A DNA stretch of 64,000 bases, taken from positions 310,001 through 374,000 of the forward strand of contig JBBQVK010000002.1 of NCBI GenBank assembly GCA_038211735.1, given 5' to 3'. Below the pieces are notes generated by a model. The model saw nothing but the letters and a program-made list of their open reading frames with translations, had not been told where the DNA came from and did no database searches. The position numbers and the translations under genes were made by a program. The stretch comes from JBBQVK01 sp038211735 (GTDB lineage Bacteria > Patescibacteriota > Gracilibacteria > Absconditabacterales > Absconditicoccaceae). Positions 11,179-21,187 of this stretch are shown in pieces (within the stretch, counting starts at the first letter, position 1; every line of letters begins with the position of its first letter).

Positions 11179-12465
11179 ATGAGTTTGTCTACCAACCCCC
11201 CTAGAGGTACCCAAGATCGAGATCCAAAAGAGTTTACGATACGCCATCATATTTTTACGACGTGGAGAAAAGTCTGTTTACAATTTTGATATGAAGAGTA
11301 TCTCGGACCATTGGTCGAAGATGCAGCTATTTGGCGTGCAAAATCTGGAGAGGACGTTGGGTGAACGGAATTGACACTGATAAGTGATAGAGAAGGAAAA
11401 CTGTCTGATCTAGCACTTAGACCAGAGATGACGCCATCGGTCACTCGTATGGTAACCAAATCCTGGCCACAGCTACCTAAGCCAGTCAGACGATTTAGCA
11501 TAGCTAACTTCTACCGCAATGAGAGACCACAACGTTGAAGAAATAGGGAGTTTTGGCAGTTGAATGTGGATCTGTTTGGAGAGAAGTCGCTTCAAGCTGA
11601 TGTAGAGACCTTGCAGATGGGGATTGAAATTATGCTTGCTTTTTCACCACCTAAAGATTCATTTGTAGTCTATATAAATCATCGTTCATTGATTGATACA
11701 TTTTTGTTGGAAGTTGCGCAGGTTCGTAGCGAACATAAACAAGATGTAGTAAGATTGATGGACAAACGAGAGAAACTTGATCAAGCTACATTTATTCTTT
11801 CACTCACTGATTTATGATTGGAGCCACAACAAACTGTAGCTATCGTAAAATTTATGAGCGCAACATCCGTAGAAGAACTTGCATGACTGTTTGATCAATT
11901 GAAAAATAATGAAGCGTTAGCGCAATTAGATACTCTTATGGAACAGCTACATGGGTTGTGATACGGGAAATATGTGGTATTCAAACCATCATTGATGAGA
12001 TGATTTGACTATTATGATGGTATGGTGTTTGAGGTGTTTGATAAACATCCAGATAATAACCGTGCTATGTTTGGGGGCGGACGTTACAATGGACTTGCAA
12101 GTATTTTTGGTGCAAAAGAAGAGATTCCCGCGGTTGGATTCGCTCCTGGAGATGAGCCTATGAGGCTGTTTTTGGAGAGTCGAGGGATGCTGGATGCAAT
12201 TACAGAGAAAAAAGGTGAAGTTTATTATATTGCACTTTTAGATGAGTCGATGAAATTTGAAACGAGTAAATTAGCACAACATCTTAGAGGACAAGGTAAG
12301 TACGTTGAATTGGGATTGACCGTCAAAAAGGCTCTCAAAGCAATAGAGTATGCAACTAAGAAAAATTATTCACACGTTATATTATCAAATGATGAGGGAA
12401 CAAAATTTGATGGAAAACGAATGGTAAAAAATCTTAAGACAGGTGAACAAAAGATTGAGCAATAA
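11179..12465 (+). CDS. hisS: Histidyl-tRNA synthetase
   Basis: 428 residues; TAA stop. It charges tRNA-His. Visible: PRGTQD near the N-terminus, LRPEMTPSVTRMV (motif 1 region) near residue 83, motif 2 FYRNERPQRGRNREFWQ near residue 110 with TGA as the Gly, the histidine-binding loop MRGFDYYDGMVFEV near residue 275 (Gly TGA) and motif 3 FGGGRYNGL near 300. An anticodon-binding domain occupies the last ~90 residues. CGA occurs at positions that are aromatic in the family: after GTQD near the N-terminus, and at 11491-11493 before FSI, where RWFSI is usual. Both fit Trp better than Arg. The stop abuts the end of the convergent gene with no spacer. Confidence 0.95.
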
Positions 12466-13590
12466 TTAATACTTCTCAATAAACTTCGGATTGATCTCTA
12501 TGACATTTATAGGGAAGAACTCACCTTGGCAAGACATCTGTAAGAGACTATCTACATTTTCTCCGCCGTAAAAATGTGCAAGGGCGATATCAGTATAGGT
12601 TATGGAATCTAATGTTTGTAGGGCATAGGGAGTTAATATCTTATTTTCTTTATCTACTAGCATTACTGATCAATCACTCATATATCTTGCTGGCTGTCCG
12701 TTTATCTCAAACGAGTAGCGAGTAAGCAGCGGCTTAATAAGCGGTCGCATAGCTTCTTTACATCCCAATGCGTTTCTTAGTAAGAGATCATTACTTACGC
12801 CTGTTTCTTCTGAAGGATATTCTATGTTTACCGTAAACTTACTTAAGCCCATATTTTTGGTGATGTGGGTATTATAGTTATCATATGCGCCGAGCATATA
12901 CAGATAATGGCTATTACGGAAAAGAAATCCTATATCTCCCAATAATGCCCCAGGACGAAATGCTGCAGCGAAAAATCTAATCATCTCTTCAGGAGTAACA
13001 ATATCTGAAAATGATTCTGCATCCTTTTGTAGTGCTGGGCCATGCTTGATACCCATATCATAGGTAATCTTTCCTCCATAATATTCGTAACAGTAAGGGA
13101 TCTCTCGCGCATCACATGCTTGACGTGCTTTGGGGTTCAAAAGCCCAACTCTTTGAGGAGCTTTGGGTCACCATAGTCTTGCGGTGAGTTCGTAGATATA
13201 TCATGCACAGAGGAATTCGTTATTTCTTTCATTTGAAATTAGTTCTGTCTTGGTATGATGATCACGTACTGCATCGATAATCTCTTTTCCTTCATCCGTC
13301 ATAGGTAAGACAGGTTGCCTAAATGGTGTTTCAAGTATCATCAACTGGTCAAACGTCGTAGAAAGCGCAAAGGCGTTTTTCTTTCTATCTGTTTCTATTG
13401 CAATCTTCAGTGAGCCGAAGAGAGAAAATGTCCCAGGTGCCGTACTTCATGTAGGAATGGTTAATACACTAGGAATCGATGTAGATGAAAATTCTGATTG
13501 ACTATTTCATCTATCAGCACGAACACCTATGCTTACTCCTATCAATACTCATACAATGCAATAGAGTATGGGGCGGATATATTTTTCCAT
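12466..13590 (-). CDS. Exported protein of unknown function
   Basis: 374 residues on the minus strand from ATG at 13590 to TAA at 12466-12468, with several TGA read as Gly. The N-terminus has a Lys followed by a hydrophobic core (PILYCIVGVLIGVSIGV) and then RADRGN, typical of a signal peptide or anchor. A Ser/Thr-rich linker follows (about residues 28-50), then a globular region with several Cys residues and YCYEYYGGKITYDMGIKHG near residue 165. No family is recognised. The gene converges on hisS with directly abutting stops, and its upstream region is shared with the rightward acyltransferase pair. Confidence 0.7.
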
Positions 13591-13646
13591 TACAGATAGA
13601 ATACTGATTCTATAGAGTGCTACAATGGCGATCTACACGATTGAAT

Positions 13647-13674
13647 TTGACATTTCATTGTTATTGGATATAAC
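13647..13674 (+). promoter_or_regulatory. Predicted promoter of the acyltransferase pair
   Basis: A perfect TTGACA at 13647-13652, a 16-nt spacer and TATAAC at 13669-13674, giving a start near 13681 and a leader of about 60 nt before the ATG at 13741. It lies in the 150-bp gap between divergent genes. Confidence 0.6.
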
Positions 13675-13740
13675 CTGTTTTGTGAGGTGGAGAAATAAGT
13701 CTTCACTAAAAAAATCGTTAACAGTTCAAAACCTAAATTT

Positions 13741-14604
13741 ATGATTGAGAAGTATTCAATTCGACTGTTCAAACCTGATTGGCCACATTGGTTAATCTGG
13801 ATTGTAGATCAAATTCTGTTTGTACTTCCAATTTTGAAAGTGGGAAAGGCGAATAGGATATTACGTCGTTTACGACGGTACAAAGGGCCGTTATTTATAG
13901 AGATGTTGGCAACTGTGCTTGGTATCTCTGTCAGAATAAAAGGCAGGAGTAATATTCCAAAACAGGGTGCGGCAATTATAGTTTGCAACCATCCTGGTAA
14001 AGCGGACGTGATCGCTATGTTGAAGACGCTGTTAATTGAGTGTAATCGTGAAGATACGGTTATTCTTGCAAACAAGTTTATCTGCATCAAGAATGTGAAG
14101 AAAAATATCATTCCCGTAGATACATTGGCTCCAAAAGGAAAAAAAGTCCCGATGGAAGAGATAGAACAAGCTCTTATACAAGGGAAGCTCGTGGTGATCT
14201 TTCCGTATGGACTAGATTCGCGGTATGATGATCAAGGAGTGCTTTGTGATTTAGATTGGAAGGCGACGTTTGTCGATCTTGCTATCCGGATGCAAGTACC
14301 TGTGATCATTACTCACATTGGTGGGACACAAAACTCTGAACTGTTTCATCGTGTGGCGAGATTTCGTCAACGAAGCAAGCTCTTAAAGAATATTCCATTG
14401 GAACTAGCATTCTTGTTGCGTGAACTTGTTTACGCCAAGAGTGATGTGACGATAATATTTACGAGAGAAGTAGCGTGGCAGTTTCTGGATCAGCATGTAT
14501 GTACTACTGCAGACAAAAAGAGAATGGCAGAAGTTATGAGGAAGTATTGTTATAAGATAGCTTCTATGCCTCATTCAAATTTTGGAGATTATTATTTCTG
14601 TTAA
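13741..14604 (+). CDS. PlsC-type lysophospholipid/aminolipid O-acyltransferase (GlsA/OlsA-like)
   Basis: 287 residues, TAA stop. Members transfer an acyl chain to a hydroxyl of a lysolipid at the membrane face. Motif I is seen as VCNHPGKADVIAM (NHx4D; near residue 82) and a degenerate motif III as VIFPYGLDSR near residue 155. The N-terminal ~35 residues are hydrophobic. It is paired with a GNAT-type N-acyltransferase, as in the glsB-glsA (glycine lipid) and olsB-olsA (ornithine lipid) pairs, so a role in amino-acid-linked lipids is inferred. Odd feature: all of its roughly 13 Gly codons are GGN, none TGA, and CGA/CGG is used at least five times, unlike its neighbours. This suggests import from a standard-code donor. 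It has its own promoter. Confidence 0.82.
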   Translation: MIEKYSIRLFKPDWPHWLIWIVDQILFVLPILKVGKANRILRRLRRYKGPLFIEMLATVLGISVRIKGRSNIPKQGAAIIVCNHPGKADVIAMLKTLLIECNREDTVILANKFICIKNVKKNIIPVDTLAPKGKKVPMEEIEQALIQGKLVVIFPYGLDSRYDDQGVLCDLDWKATFVDLAIRMQVPVIITHIGGTQNSELFHRVARFRQRSKLLKNIPLELAFLLRELVYAKSDVTIIFTREVAWQFLDQHVCTTADKKRMAEVMRKYCYKIASMPHSNFGDYYFC

Positions 14605-14625
14605 TCATTTCAAAAAACACTCTAT

Positions 14626-15715
14626 ATGAAAAAATCATTTTTGCGCTCACGAAAACTCTCGTACAGAGGGTGGACATTAGAGCGCTTCAAACGGGCGTTC
14701 CTGATGAAGAAGCGCCCGATCCCAGTGTATAAGGAGATTGACCAAAGCATAATTGAACAAGAGATTGAGCGGGTCTTCTCTACTGATAAGCAAAAGCGAG
14801 TCTTACTCGGAGAGATCAATTTCTGCCTGAATAGACTATTCCAGCAAAACGAAAATGCTGGAATAATCACTCCTGATCAGGCCTATGGAATAGTTTTAAC
14901 AAACTATCATGAATCACCGAAGCTTGTCCTTTTATTGGGAATCATACGAGAATATGCTTTCCGAAATATAGGAGGAGGAAGTGCCGAGATAGATCTCGAC
15001 CAGTTTGATTTCAGTTCTCGTATGCAGCAACTCCTTGTATTTGACTTACAGGCAGTCCGAGAAAGTAATTTTGTCGGGATGATTTACGGATCCTATCGAT
15101 ACCAAATTTGCAGAACTGAAGAGGATTACCTCCAAGGTGCTGTAGGTATGTACTTTGAGTTTGATAGTGAGTTTACACGTGAAGTACGAGCAGAAATGGG
15201 AAGAGCGTTGATAAACCCTTATTATAAGGGGAAATCGTTCGATCCAGTTTTTGTTTGGGCTCGCATACTTACAAGCAATCTATCCCGAAGTAATAGGGTA
15301 CTTTGGAAAGGTTACGCTGTACAAAGGGTATGAATTGATTGGCGCAGATAAGTACTTTCTGGGCCTGGCGAAGAATTACTGGAAGGGGAGACACACACAA
15401 GTGGTGAGAGTCAAACCTGAATACAAAATCGTAGAAGAGGAGTTACCTTTTCCAGAGAGATCTGGACTAGAAAAAAATCTTCTCAGAGGATTCCATTCAG
15501 TTCTTCAAAGAAAGTTTTGGGTGGGGGTTCCCCCAGTACTGTTCATCTATGATAAAATCACCGGCCTTGAGAAAGTAGCATACTTGGGTGCCGCACGGAA
15601 TGAATCTTTTGGAGATTCGATTGAAGTGGGGATTGCGATTGATTTGAAAGATTTGAAAAAATCTACGATAGATCAATTTATTGATCCAATTAAAAGAAAA
15701 TTAAAATGGAGCTGA
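14626..15715 (+). pseudogene. GlsB/hemolysin-like GNAT N-acyltransferase, frameshifted
   Basis: Two frames together make one family member of about 363 residues. The first runs 14626 to about 15253 and contains REYAFRNIGGG, DLDQFDF and YGSYRYQI. The second continues from about 15254 with FGLAYLQAIYPEVIGYFGKV to the TGA at 15713. The blocks match Bacteroidetes GlsB-type proteins (REITFR, GGYRY, and HPEV..FFGKVTMY as I recall them). The join needs a +1 shift at the run of five T at 15248-15252. Around 30 Gly codons are all GGN, and CGA lies at conserved Arg positions (14947, 14962, 15097), so this gene is written in the standard code. Its natural stop is TGA inside a terminator stem; with UGA=Gly the reading would continue to TAG at 15779-15781. 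It may be decaying, or the shift may be a sequencing error. Confidence 0.75.
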
Positions 15716-15739
15716 GAGTATTTCTTCTCAGCTTTTTTT
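15710..15739 (+). terminator. Rho-independent terminator of the acyltransferase pair
   Basis: GCTGAGA at 15711-15717 pairs with TCTCAGC at 15726-15732 and is followed by a T-run at 15733-15738. The TGA at 15713-15715 lies inside the stem, so the original gene end must be this TGA if the hairpin is its terminator. Confidence 0.85.
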
Positions 15740-15856
15740 ATTGCCAAAAATCATTTTTTAGAGGTGGGTGAAGTAACATAGCCTTCTTGAAACCGTTGCT
15801 ACAAGCACCTGATACCTATCTTATAGCATAAGTTCTGTAAAAGTTCTCTGGAGCGA

Positions 15857-15884
15857 TTGCAATTGACTGGAAGAGCCCTATAGT
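15857..15884 (+). promoter_or_regulatory. Predicted dnaB promoter
   Basis: TTGCAA at 15857-15862, a 16-nt spacer and TATAGT at 15879-15884, giving a start near 15891 and a leader of about 150 nt that contains the phased G-tract repeat. Confidence 0.4.
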
Positions 15885-15938
15885 GAGTATCCAAAAGGAC
15901 AAAAAATCCCGTACATATGGCCTTTTCTGGTGGTTTTT

Positions 15939-16010
15939 TCTGGGTTTTTACTGGGTTTTTTCTAGGTTTTTTTTGGGATTCACTGGGTTTTCCTCGGGTT
16001 TCCCCTTGGC
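15939..16010 (+). repeat. Seven G-tracts at 11-nt phase in the dnaB leader
   Basis: Short G-runs begin at 15942, 15953, 15965, 15975, 15985, 15996 and 16007, that is, every 10-12 bases, separated by T-rich stretches (unit about CTGGGTTTTTT). Because the period is not a multiple of three, the repeat cannot be selected as protein, although it is open in the dnaB frame. It could form an RNA or DNA G-quadruplex or act as a phased binding site. Confidence 0.6.
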
Positions 16011-16042
16011 TTTTTACCTCATATGTATCCCTATCCAGCAGT

Positions 16043-17413
16043 ATGGTCAATCTCGACGATCTCAGACTACCTCCTCACCATCTAGAAGCAGAAAAGGGCA
16101 CCCTTAGCTGTGCACTTTTGGATAACGAGGTAATGTACCTGTATGAGTCGTTAACCTTACAGCCCGCTGATTTTTACCAAAAAGAACATAAGTTGATTTT
16201 TGAAGCGTTACAGGCGCTATGGTCTGATCGTAAGACTATCGATGTTGTCACCTTATCCAATCAACTGACCAAAGGAGATAACCTAGAAGTGGTTGGAGGG
16301 ATGGACTACTTGTATGAGATCGCATCGTTTTCTATTACCCCAACGATTGCTGCTGAATATGGAAAGATTGTAAAAGAAAAATCAGTATTGAGAAATATTC
16401 TTGCAACCTGTCAGCAAATTAGTGGAGACGTCTATGAAGAGCAAGAAGTCCCTTCCATCTTAGAAAAAATAGAAAAAAGAATTTTTGATCTGACGCAAGT
16501 TAATCTTGCCGATAGTTTGAGACATATCAAAGATGTCCTAAGCCAAAGAGTCGAAGCGTATATGGAGATTGTCGATCATCCTGAGAAGCTCGAAGAACGT
16601 AAAGTGAATTCAAATTATCATGACTTAGATGTGATCTTAGGTGGCTTCAAGCCTGGTGATTTGAGTATCCTTGCAGCAAGACCGAGTATGGGAAAGACGG
16701 CATTTGCAATAAATATTCTCGTAAGAGCAGCGATGAAAGGGAAAAAATCAGTCGCATTATTTTCACTGGAAATGGGATCAGATCAAATTGTAGATAGAAT
16801 ATTATCACTGGTCGCAACAATTCCTATGCACAAAATTACCAAGTGACAACTTGATGAAGAAGACTTTGCAAAACTTGGTGATGCGATGGAGCAGTTGAGT
16901 AGTACAAGTTTATATATTGATGATAGAGGAGGATCAACTATCCAAGAGATGAAATCAAAACTAAGAAAATTAAAAATTGAAAAAGGACATCTCGACTTAG
17001 TCGTGATCGATTACTTACAGTTGATGAGTGCGGGCAATTCAAAATTTGCAGGAAATAGAGTGCAAGAGATTAGCGAAATATCTAGAGGACTCAAAGAGTT
17101 AGCAAGAGAACTCCATATTCCGATTATAGCTCTCTCTCAGCTTGCCCGTGCAGTCGAGCAGCGTGCTGATAGAAGACCACAGCTCTCAGACTTGAGAGAG
17201 TCAGGAGCGATCGAGCAGGATGCGGATAGCGTCTTGATGTTGTATAGAGAAGATTATTACGACGCCTATACCGACAAAAAAGGAATAGCGAGCATCCTAG
17301 TCAGAAAGAATAGAAATGGACCAACCGGAGATATAGAACTCAAATGGGTCAAAGAAACAATGCAATTTTTCGATATTGTCGGCGGCGGTGACAAGCAGGT
17401 GGAGAGGTATTAA
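16043..17413 (+). CDS. dnaB: Replicative DNA helicase DnaB
   Basis: 456 residues, TAA stop; one TGA read as Gly (KITKGQLDEEDF). The hexameric helicase unwinds DNA ahead of the replication fork. An N-terminal DnaB domain begins LRLPPHHLEAEKGTLSCALL, typical of DnaB. The RecA-like motor carries Walker A ARPSMGKTAFA near residue 213, Walker B LVVIDYLQLM near 318 and the conserved ALSQLARAVEQRADRRPQLS and RESGAIEQDADSV. The frame is open upstream to 15917, but that extension is a low-complexity G/T repeat. ATG 16043 immediately precedes the usual DnaB N-terminus and was chosen. Arg codons are AGA or CGT; I see no CGA or CGG in the motifs, consistent with their reassignment. Confidence 0.96.
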
Positions 17414-17463
17414 GTCCTCTAAATCAGAAAAACAAGAGAGTGAGCAAAAAATAGGGAGTGAGA

Positions 17464-17569
17464 AGAGAGCGATAAAAATATACCGGAGCTGAGTTCCGTT
17501 CTGATGAAATCAGACGGGTAACGAAGCGAGGAATTATATTTTAGGAGCTCCTTCAGGCTCTCTATTTTT
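17464..17569 (+). terminator. Large nested hairpin terminator after dnaB
   Basis: AGAGAGC at 17464-17470 pairs with GCTCTCT at 17557-17563, GGAGCT (17485-17490) with AGCTCC (17546-17551), and CTGAT (17501-17505) with ATCAG (17509-17513). It ends in ATTTTTG at 17563-17569. It is larger than a normal terminator and may serve both converging transcripts (dnaB and yebC). Confidence 0.55.
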
Positions 17570-17605
17570 GTAATAGGCTATTTCTCATTCATTATCTATT
17601 GTTGC

Positions 17606-18364
17606 TTACCCCGCATTATGATACACCGTATCCACATCTTCATCATCCTCCAACTCTTCGATAAGACGTTGGAGTTTTTCTTCATGCTCAGGTGAGAGAA
17701 CGATTGTGTTCTCTGGGAGAAATGCTAAGTTTGCTTCTTCAATGTTTCGTGACATGTTTTCTAGCGCATGTAACGTAGAAGCGAAATCTTCTTTGGCAGT
17801 GAAGACACTAGCCATACCATCTTCTATTTCAAAATCTTGTGCTGCTGTTTCCATTATATCGTTGGTGATGTCATCTTCATTGAGAGGAAGGACGGTGATA
17901 ATTTCATTTCCTTTGGAGATTGTTTTTTGTGCTTTTCCATCGATATAGATCTCTCCTTTTTCTTTAAACTGCCAACCAACTGATCCTGGTTCACCTAAAT
18001 TCCCTCATCATCTCATGAGTAACGTTCTAATGTTTGCCCCGGTTCTCTTGCTGTTTGATGTAAGTGTTTTTATATACAAGGCCGCTCATCATGGTCCATA
18101 GCCTTCGTAGTAGATCTCTTGAAGTTCTTCTCATGCGAGGGTTCCAGCACCTTTATCAATCGCTTTTTGAATGACGTCTTTCGGAAGACCAGCTTGTCTT
18201 GCTTTGATTAATGCGCTTTCCAAGGCAGGATTGAGAAAAGGGTTGGCTCCGTTTCTCGCAGCCATTTGAATTATTTTTCCTACTTTTGCATATGCTTGTG
18301 ACTTCTTTGCGTCTTGTGCGGCTTTACGATGTTTGATATTGTGTCGTTTGCTATGTCAGGCCAT
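17606..18364 (-). CDS. yebC: YebC/PmpR family protein (TACO1-like)
   Basis: 252 residues, ATG at 18362-18364, TAA at 17606-17608. The family comprises probable transcriptional regulators or translation factors; the human homologue TACO1 acts in translation. The N-terminus reads M-A-G-H-S-K-x-H-N-I-K-H-R-K with codon 3 TGA (invariant Gly) and codon 7 CGA (18344-18346), where the family has an almost invariant Trp. The Arg of HRK in the same motif is CGT. Further blocks are DAKKSQAYAKVGKII, EGYGPGGAAL (two TGA) and RGGGNLGEPGSVGWQF (two TGA). It is the single clearest test of both codon reassignments in the window. The acidic C-terminal domain is complete. Confidence 0.96.
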
Positions 18365-18473
18365 ACTATTGATAAAGTAAGAAATGAAGAAGATTGAGCG
18401 GGTAAATATACATAAGTGTTAGTAAGTATCTTTGATCAAGATTGTAATGCAGTACTCTAGCTCTTCTTAGCAA

Positions 18474-19478
18474 TTATTGAGTTAGGAGCGTGTTTACTGA
18501 ATCGATTACTTGCTTGATAGTCTCTAGTACGCTCCCTGTAATGGGCACGCGTCATCCAGCAGACATACGATGACCACCACCATTAAAATTGCTTGCTAGT
18601 TCAGCAACATCTATATTTGGATTCTTTGTTCTAAATGAGATTCTTAGGTGTGGTTGTACAGAATCGTTCTCGTTAGCTTTGAAAAAGAGTACAACACCAT
18701 CGTGTTCAATACTTTGTATAATCGGGAGGATGTGCTCGATGTGCTGTCCATCCAATCATCGCTTATCTAACTCATGTTGCGTAAGCCATGTATATAGGAC
18801 ATTTCCATTTTTTTCTATCTTCTGGATGAGGTGGCCTACGAACTGGACTTGGGTGAGTGAATTTGATCTATAGAGGTGATTTACTAAGCTTTTTTTATCA
18901 ACGCCATATCCTAATAATTGCGATGCGATACCAAATGTTCTTCCATAGTCGTCATCATAGAAAAAGTGACCAGTATCAGTGGATATTCCCATAAACAGGA
19001 GCGTAGCTATCTCTTTGGTCATTCCGTCTGGATATAGATCGAAGATAAGTTCTGCCACAAGTTCACATGCACTACTAGCTGATGCATCAATAATGTTGAG
19101 ATCGCCATATCATTGATTGCTTTGGTGATGATCGATGACTATTTTTCATGAGTGATTCGTAAAGTATTCAGGATTCGCAACCCAAAAATCTTTTAATTGA
19201 CTGGTATTGTTTCCTGTATCGAGGAAAATAAGAAGGTCATATGTCTTGGTGTAATCAAATTGTGTCTGGAAAAGATTAATTTTTTCTACGAACTCCCAAT
19301 CTTCCATCGGACGATCAGGGCAGAAATAGCTGACCGTCTTCCCTTGATTGGTTAACAATGTCCCAATCCCTAGACAAGAACCTACACAGTCACCATCTAT
19401 ATTCCTATGTCAAAAAATGGCTATGGAATCAGCCTTTTCGAGCATCTCTTGGAGTAGTTTTCACTCTTCGTGTCTCAT
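18474..19478 (-). CDS. DHH/DHHA1 phosphoesterase, NrnA-like
   Basis: 334 residues, ATG at 19476-19478, TAA at 18474-18476, with several TGA read as Gly. NrnA-type enzymes degrade nanoRNA or pAp, or hydrolyse cyclic dinucleotides, using two Mn ions. The DHH domain shows FGHRNIDGDCVGS near residue 32 (motif GHxNPDGD), LIFLDTGN near 90 and KIVIDHHQSN near residue 112. STDTGHFFYDD lies near 170, and the C-terminal DHHA1 domain has FNGGGHRMSAGG near 306 (last Gly TGA). Exact substrate cannot be told from sequence. It lies about 110 bp from yebC on the same strand. Confidence 0.9.
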
Positions 19479-19624
19479 GGGAATAGGAAAGTAAATAGAA
19501 TAGGTAAGTAGCGCGTCTTCTGTGTTTTATAATCATTGGGTTAGTTGAAGAGCGAACAAATTTATACGTGCTCTATAAATTTAAGAGTTTCAGCTAACTC
19601 GATTGTTGCTAGCAGACTCAACTA

Positions 19625-21037
19625 CTAAATATCCTTAAACTTGTACAGTTCAATACCATTGATCATATGAGGAACGTTTTGTTGCAGGCTACTGTGGACG
19701 ATCAATACTTTGTCGTCGAGTGAGATGTTTCCCTTGAAGAGGATTCTGATAATCTCTTTTCCGATCTGTTTGATATTGTCATATTCGAACGTACTAGAGA
19801 TCTTATATCCTTTTACTCCCCATAAGAGATTCAAATATCTATAGGCGTCATCATTTTTTGTGAATGCGATAATTGGTACTTCAGGTTTGAGAGCAGAAAG
19901 CCTTGCAGGGGTATATCCTGATTCGGTAGGGCAGATAATGGCTTTGATAGGGAGTTCTTTCGAAGCTCTATAGGCACTATAGATGATGTAATCAGTGATT
20001 GGATTATTTGTAAAATCGAGATCGCTCAACATATAGTCGGTCGATGTTTTATTTTTTGAATCATTTATCACTTCATAGAGCATAGTGACTATATCGATTG
20101 CATCGTCTGCCAATGCAGTTTCTCTGGCAAGGAGGAATGCGTCTGCACCTGCCTTTATCTCTTCTACAATTGATGCGATAGTCCTTTTGACACTTGCCTG
20201 GCTTCCGCTTGTGTCTAATCCTGCATACATAATGAGAGGAATACCAAATTTATTACACAGTTGAATAATCTCATATTTTTTCTTCTCGCTTTTTTTCGGA
20301 TCGATCAACAAGTTAAGTTTTTCTCTACTCAAACTTATTCCATCACAACTTTCCGCAATCTCCTCGATATTATCAATTGCTTCTTTGGTCTCTATCTTTG
20401 CGATAATTTTAACATCTTCTCCACCAATATCTCTGAGAAACTGTCTTACCATAGAGATATTTTCTGCATTTCTAATGTGTGAGATAGCGATCACATTGAT
20501 TTTATGTTCGACTCATCGCACGATATGTTTCTTGTCTTTTTCGCTTAAGAAAGGGAGTTTTGGAATATAATTTTCGAATTCAATTCATCTATTGATCAAA
20601 ATTGTCCCTCCGATAGTGACTGTCCCTAGGAGGTAGTCATCTTTCTGACCGGTGATTTGTACTTTTACCGTATCGTTATCGATCGACATCACTGCACCTT
20701 TGGTGATCGTGTGAATATTTGGGTAATCGATAAAGAGTATACCGTCTTCTTGCTTGAAAAATTCTGCATAGCAGACTTTGATCTTTTGATTTTTCTTGAG
20801 TGAAACCTCGTCCTTGTTTCTCACTCTGATCTCTGGTCACTTCGTATCTAGCATAATAGTTTTGCTACTATCAAGTTTGAGAATCATGTCGATGTACTTC
20901 TTTTTTGTCTCCTCATCTCCATGAGAGAGGTTGATCCTGAAGACATCTATATTGTTGATGATCTTTGCCAAAATTGTTTCCTTATCGATAGAAGGACCCA
21001 TAGTAGCGATGATCTTGGCATTGTGGAAGTGGTTCAT
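19625..21037 (-). CDS. pyk: Divergent pyruvate kinase homologue
   Basis: 470 residues; ATG at 21035-21037, TAA at 19625-19627. Canonical pyruvate kinase makes ATP and pyruvate from PEP and ADP. The N-terminal barrel is recognisable: KIIATMGPS, FRINLSHG (with the K-binding Asn and Ser), DTKGPEIRV, a B domain (about 75-160), and KIIAKIETKEAIDNIEEI with the catalytic Lys and metal-binding Glu. After CDGI the usual MVARGDLG is replaced by SLSREKLN, removing the metal-binding Asp. CATQML is replaced by MYAGLD, removing the PEP-contacting Thr. SGETA reads ARETA. It may be inactive or have another function. One CGA at a usual aromatic position (before GVEHKINVIA) again suits Trp. Confidence 0.88.
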
Positions 21038-21091
21038 ATGAGGAGTGTGCTTGATAAATTAAATAAACTTCTAGTAACAGTTGAAAGTGGA

Positions 21092-21141
21092 GAGTTGAAG
21101 ATGCAGAGTTGAAGATGCAGAGTTGAAGATGCGGAGTTGAA
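21092..21141. repeat. 14-bp tandem repeat between pyk and the KH ATPase gene
   Basis: Three copies of GAGTTGAAGATGCA (last base G in the third) from 21092 to 21133, with a partial fourth. The array is flanked by an 8-bp inverted repeat, AAAGTGGA at 21084-21091 and TCCACTTT at 21182-21189. Function unknown. Confidence 0.8.
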
Positions 21142-21187
21142 AGAGGAAAATTTAGTTATATTCGCTTTCTATTTTCCACCTTCCACT

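Noticed and set aside
15241..15333. Programmed +1 frameshifting as the explanation of the GNAT gene split
   Set aside because: No known slippery or stimulatory signal is seen and the family is not known for frameshifting; an indel in a T-run is simpler.
15917..16042. An upstream start for dnaB at 15917
   Set aside because: The extra 42 residues derive from a non-codon-phased G/T repeat, and the normal DnaB N-terminus begins right after ATG 16043.
15799..16050. Minus-strand Lys/Pro-rich open frame opposite the dnaB leader
   Set aside because: Its composition is simply the complement of the G/T repeat; no start signal or family support.
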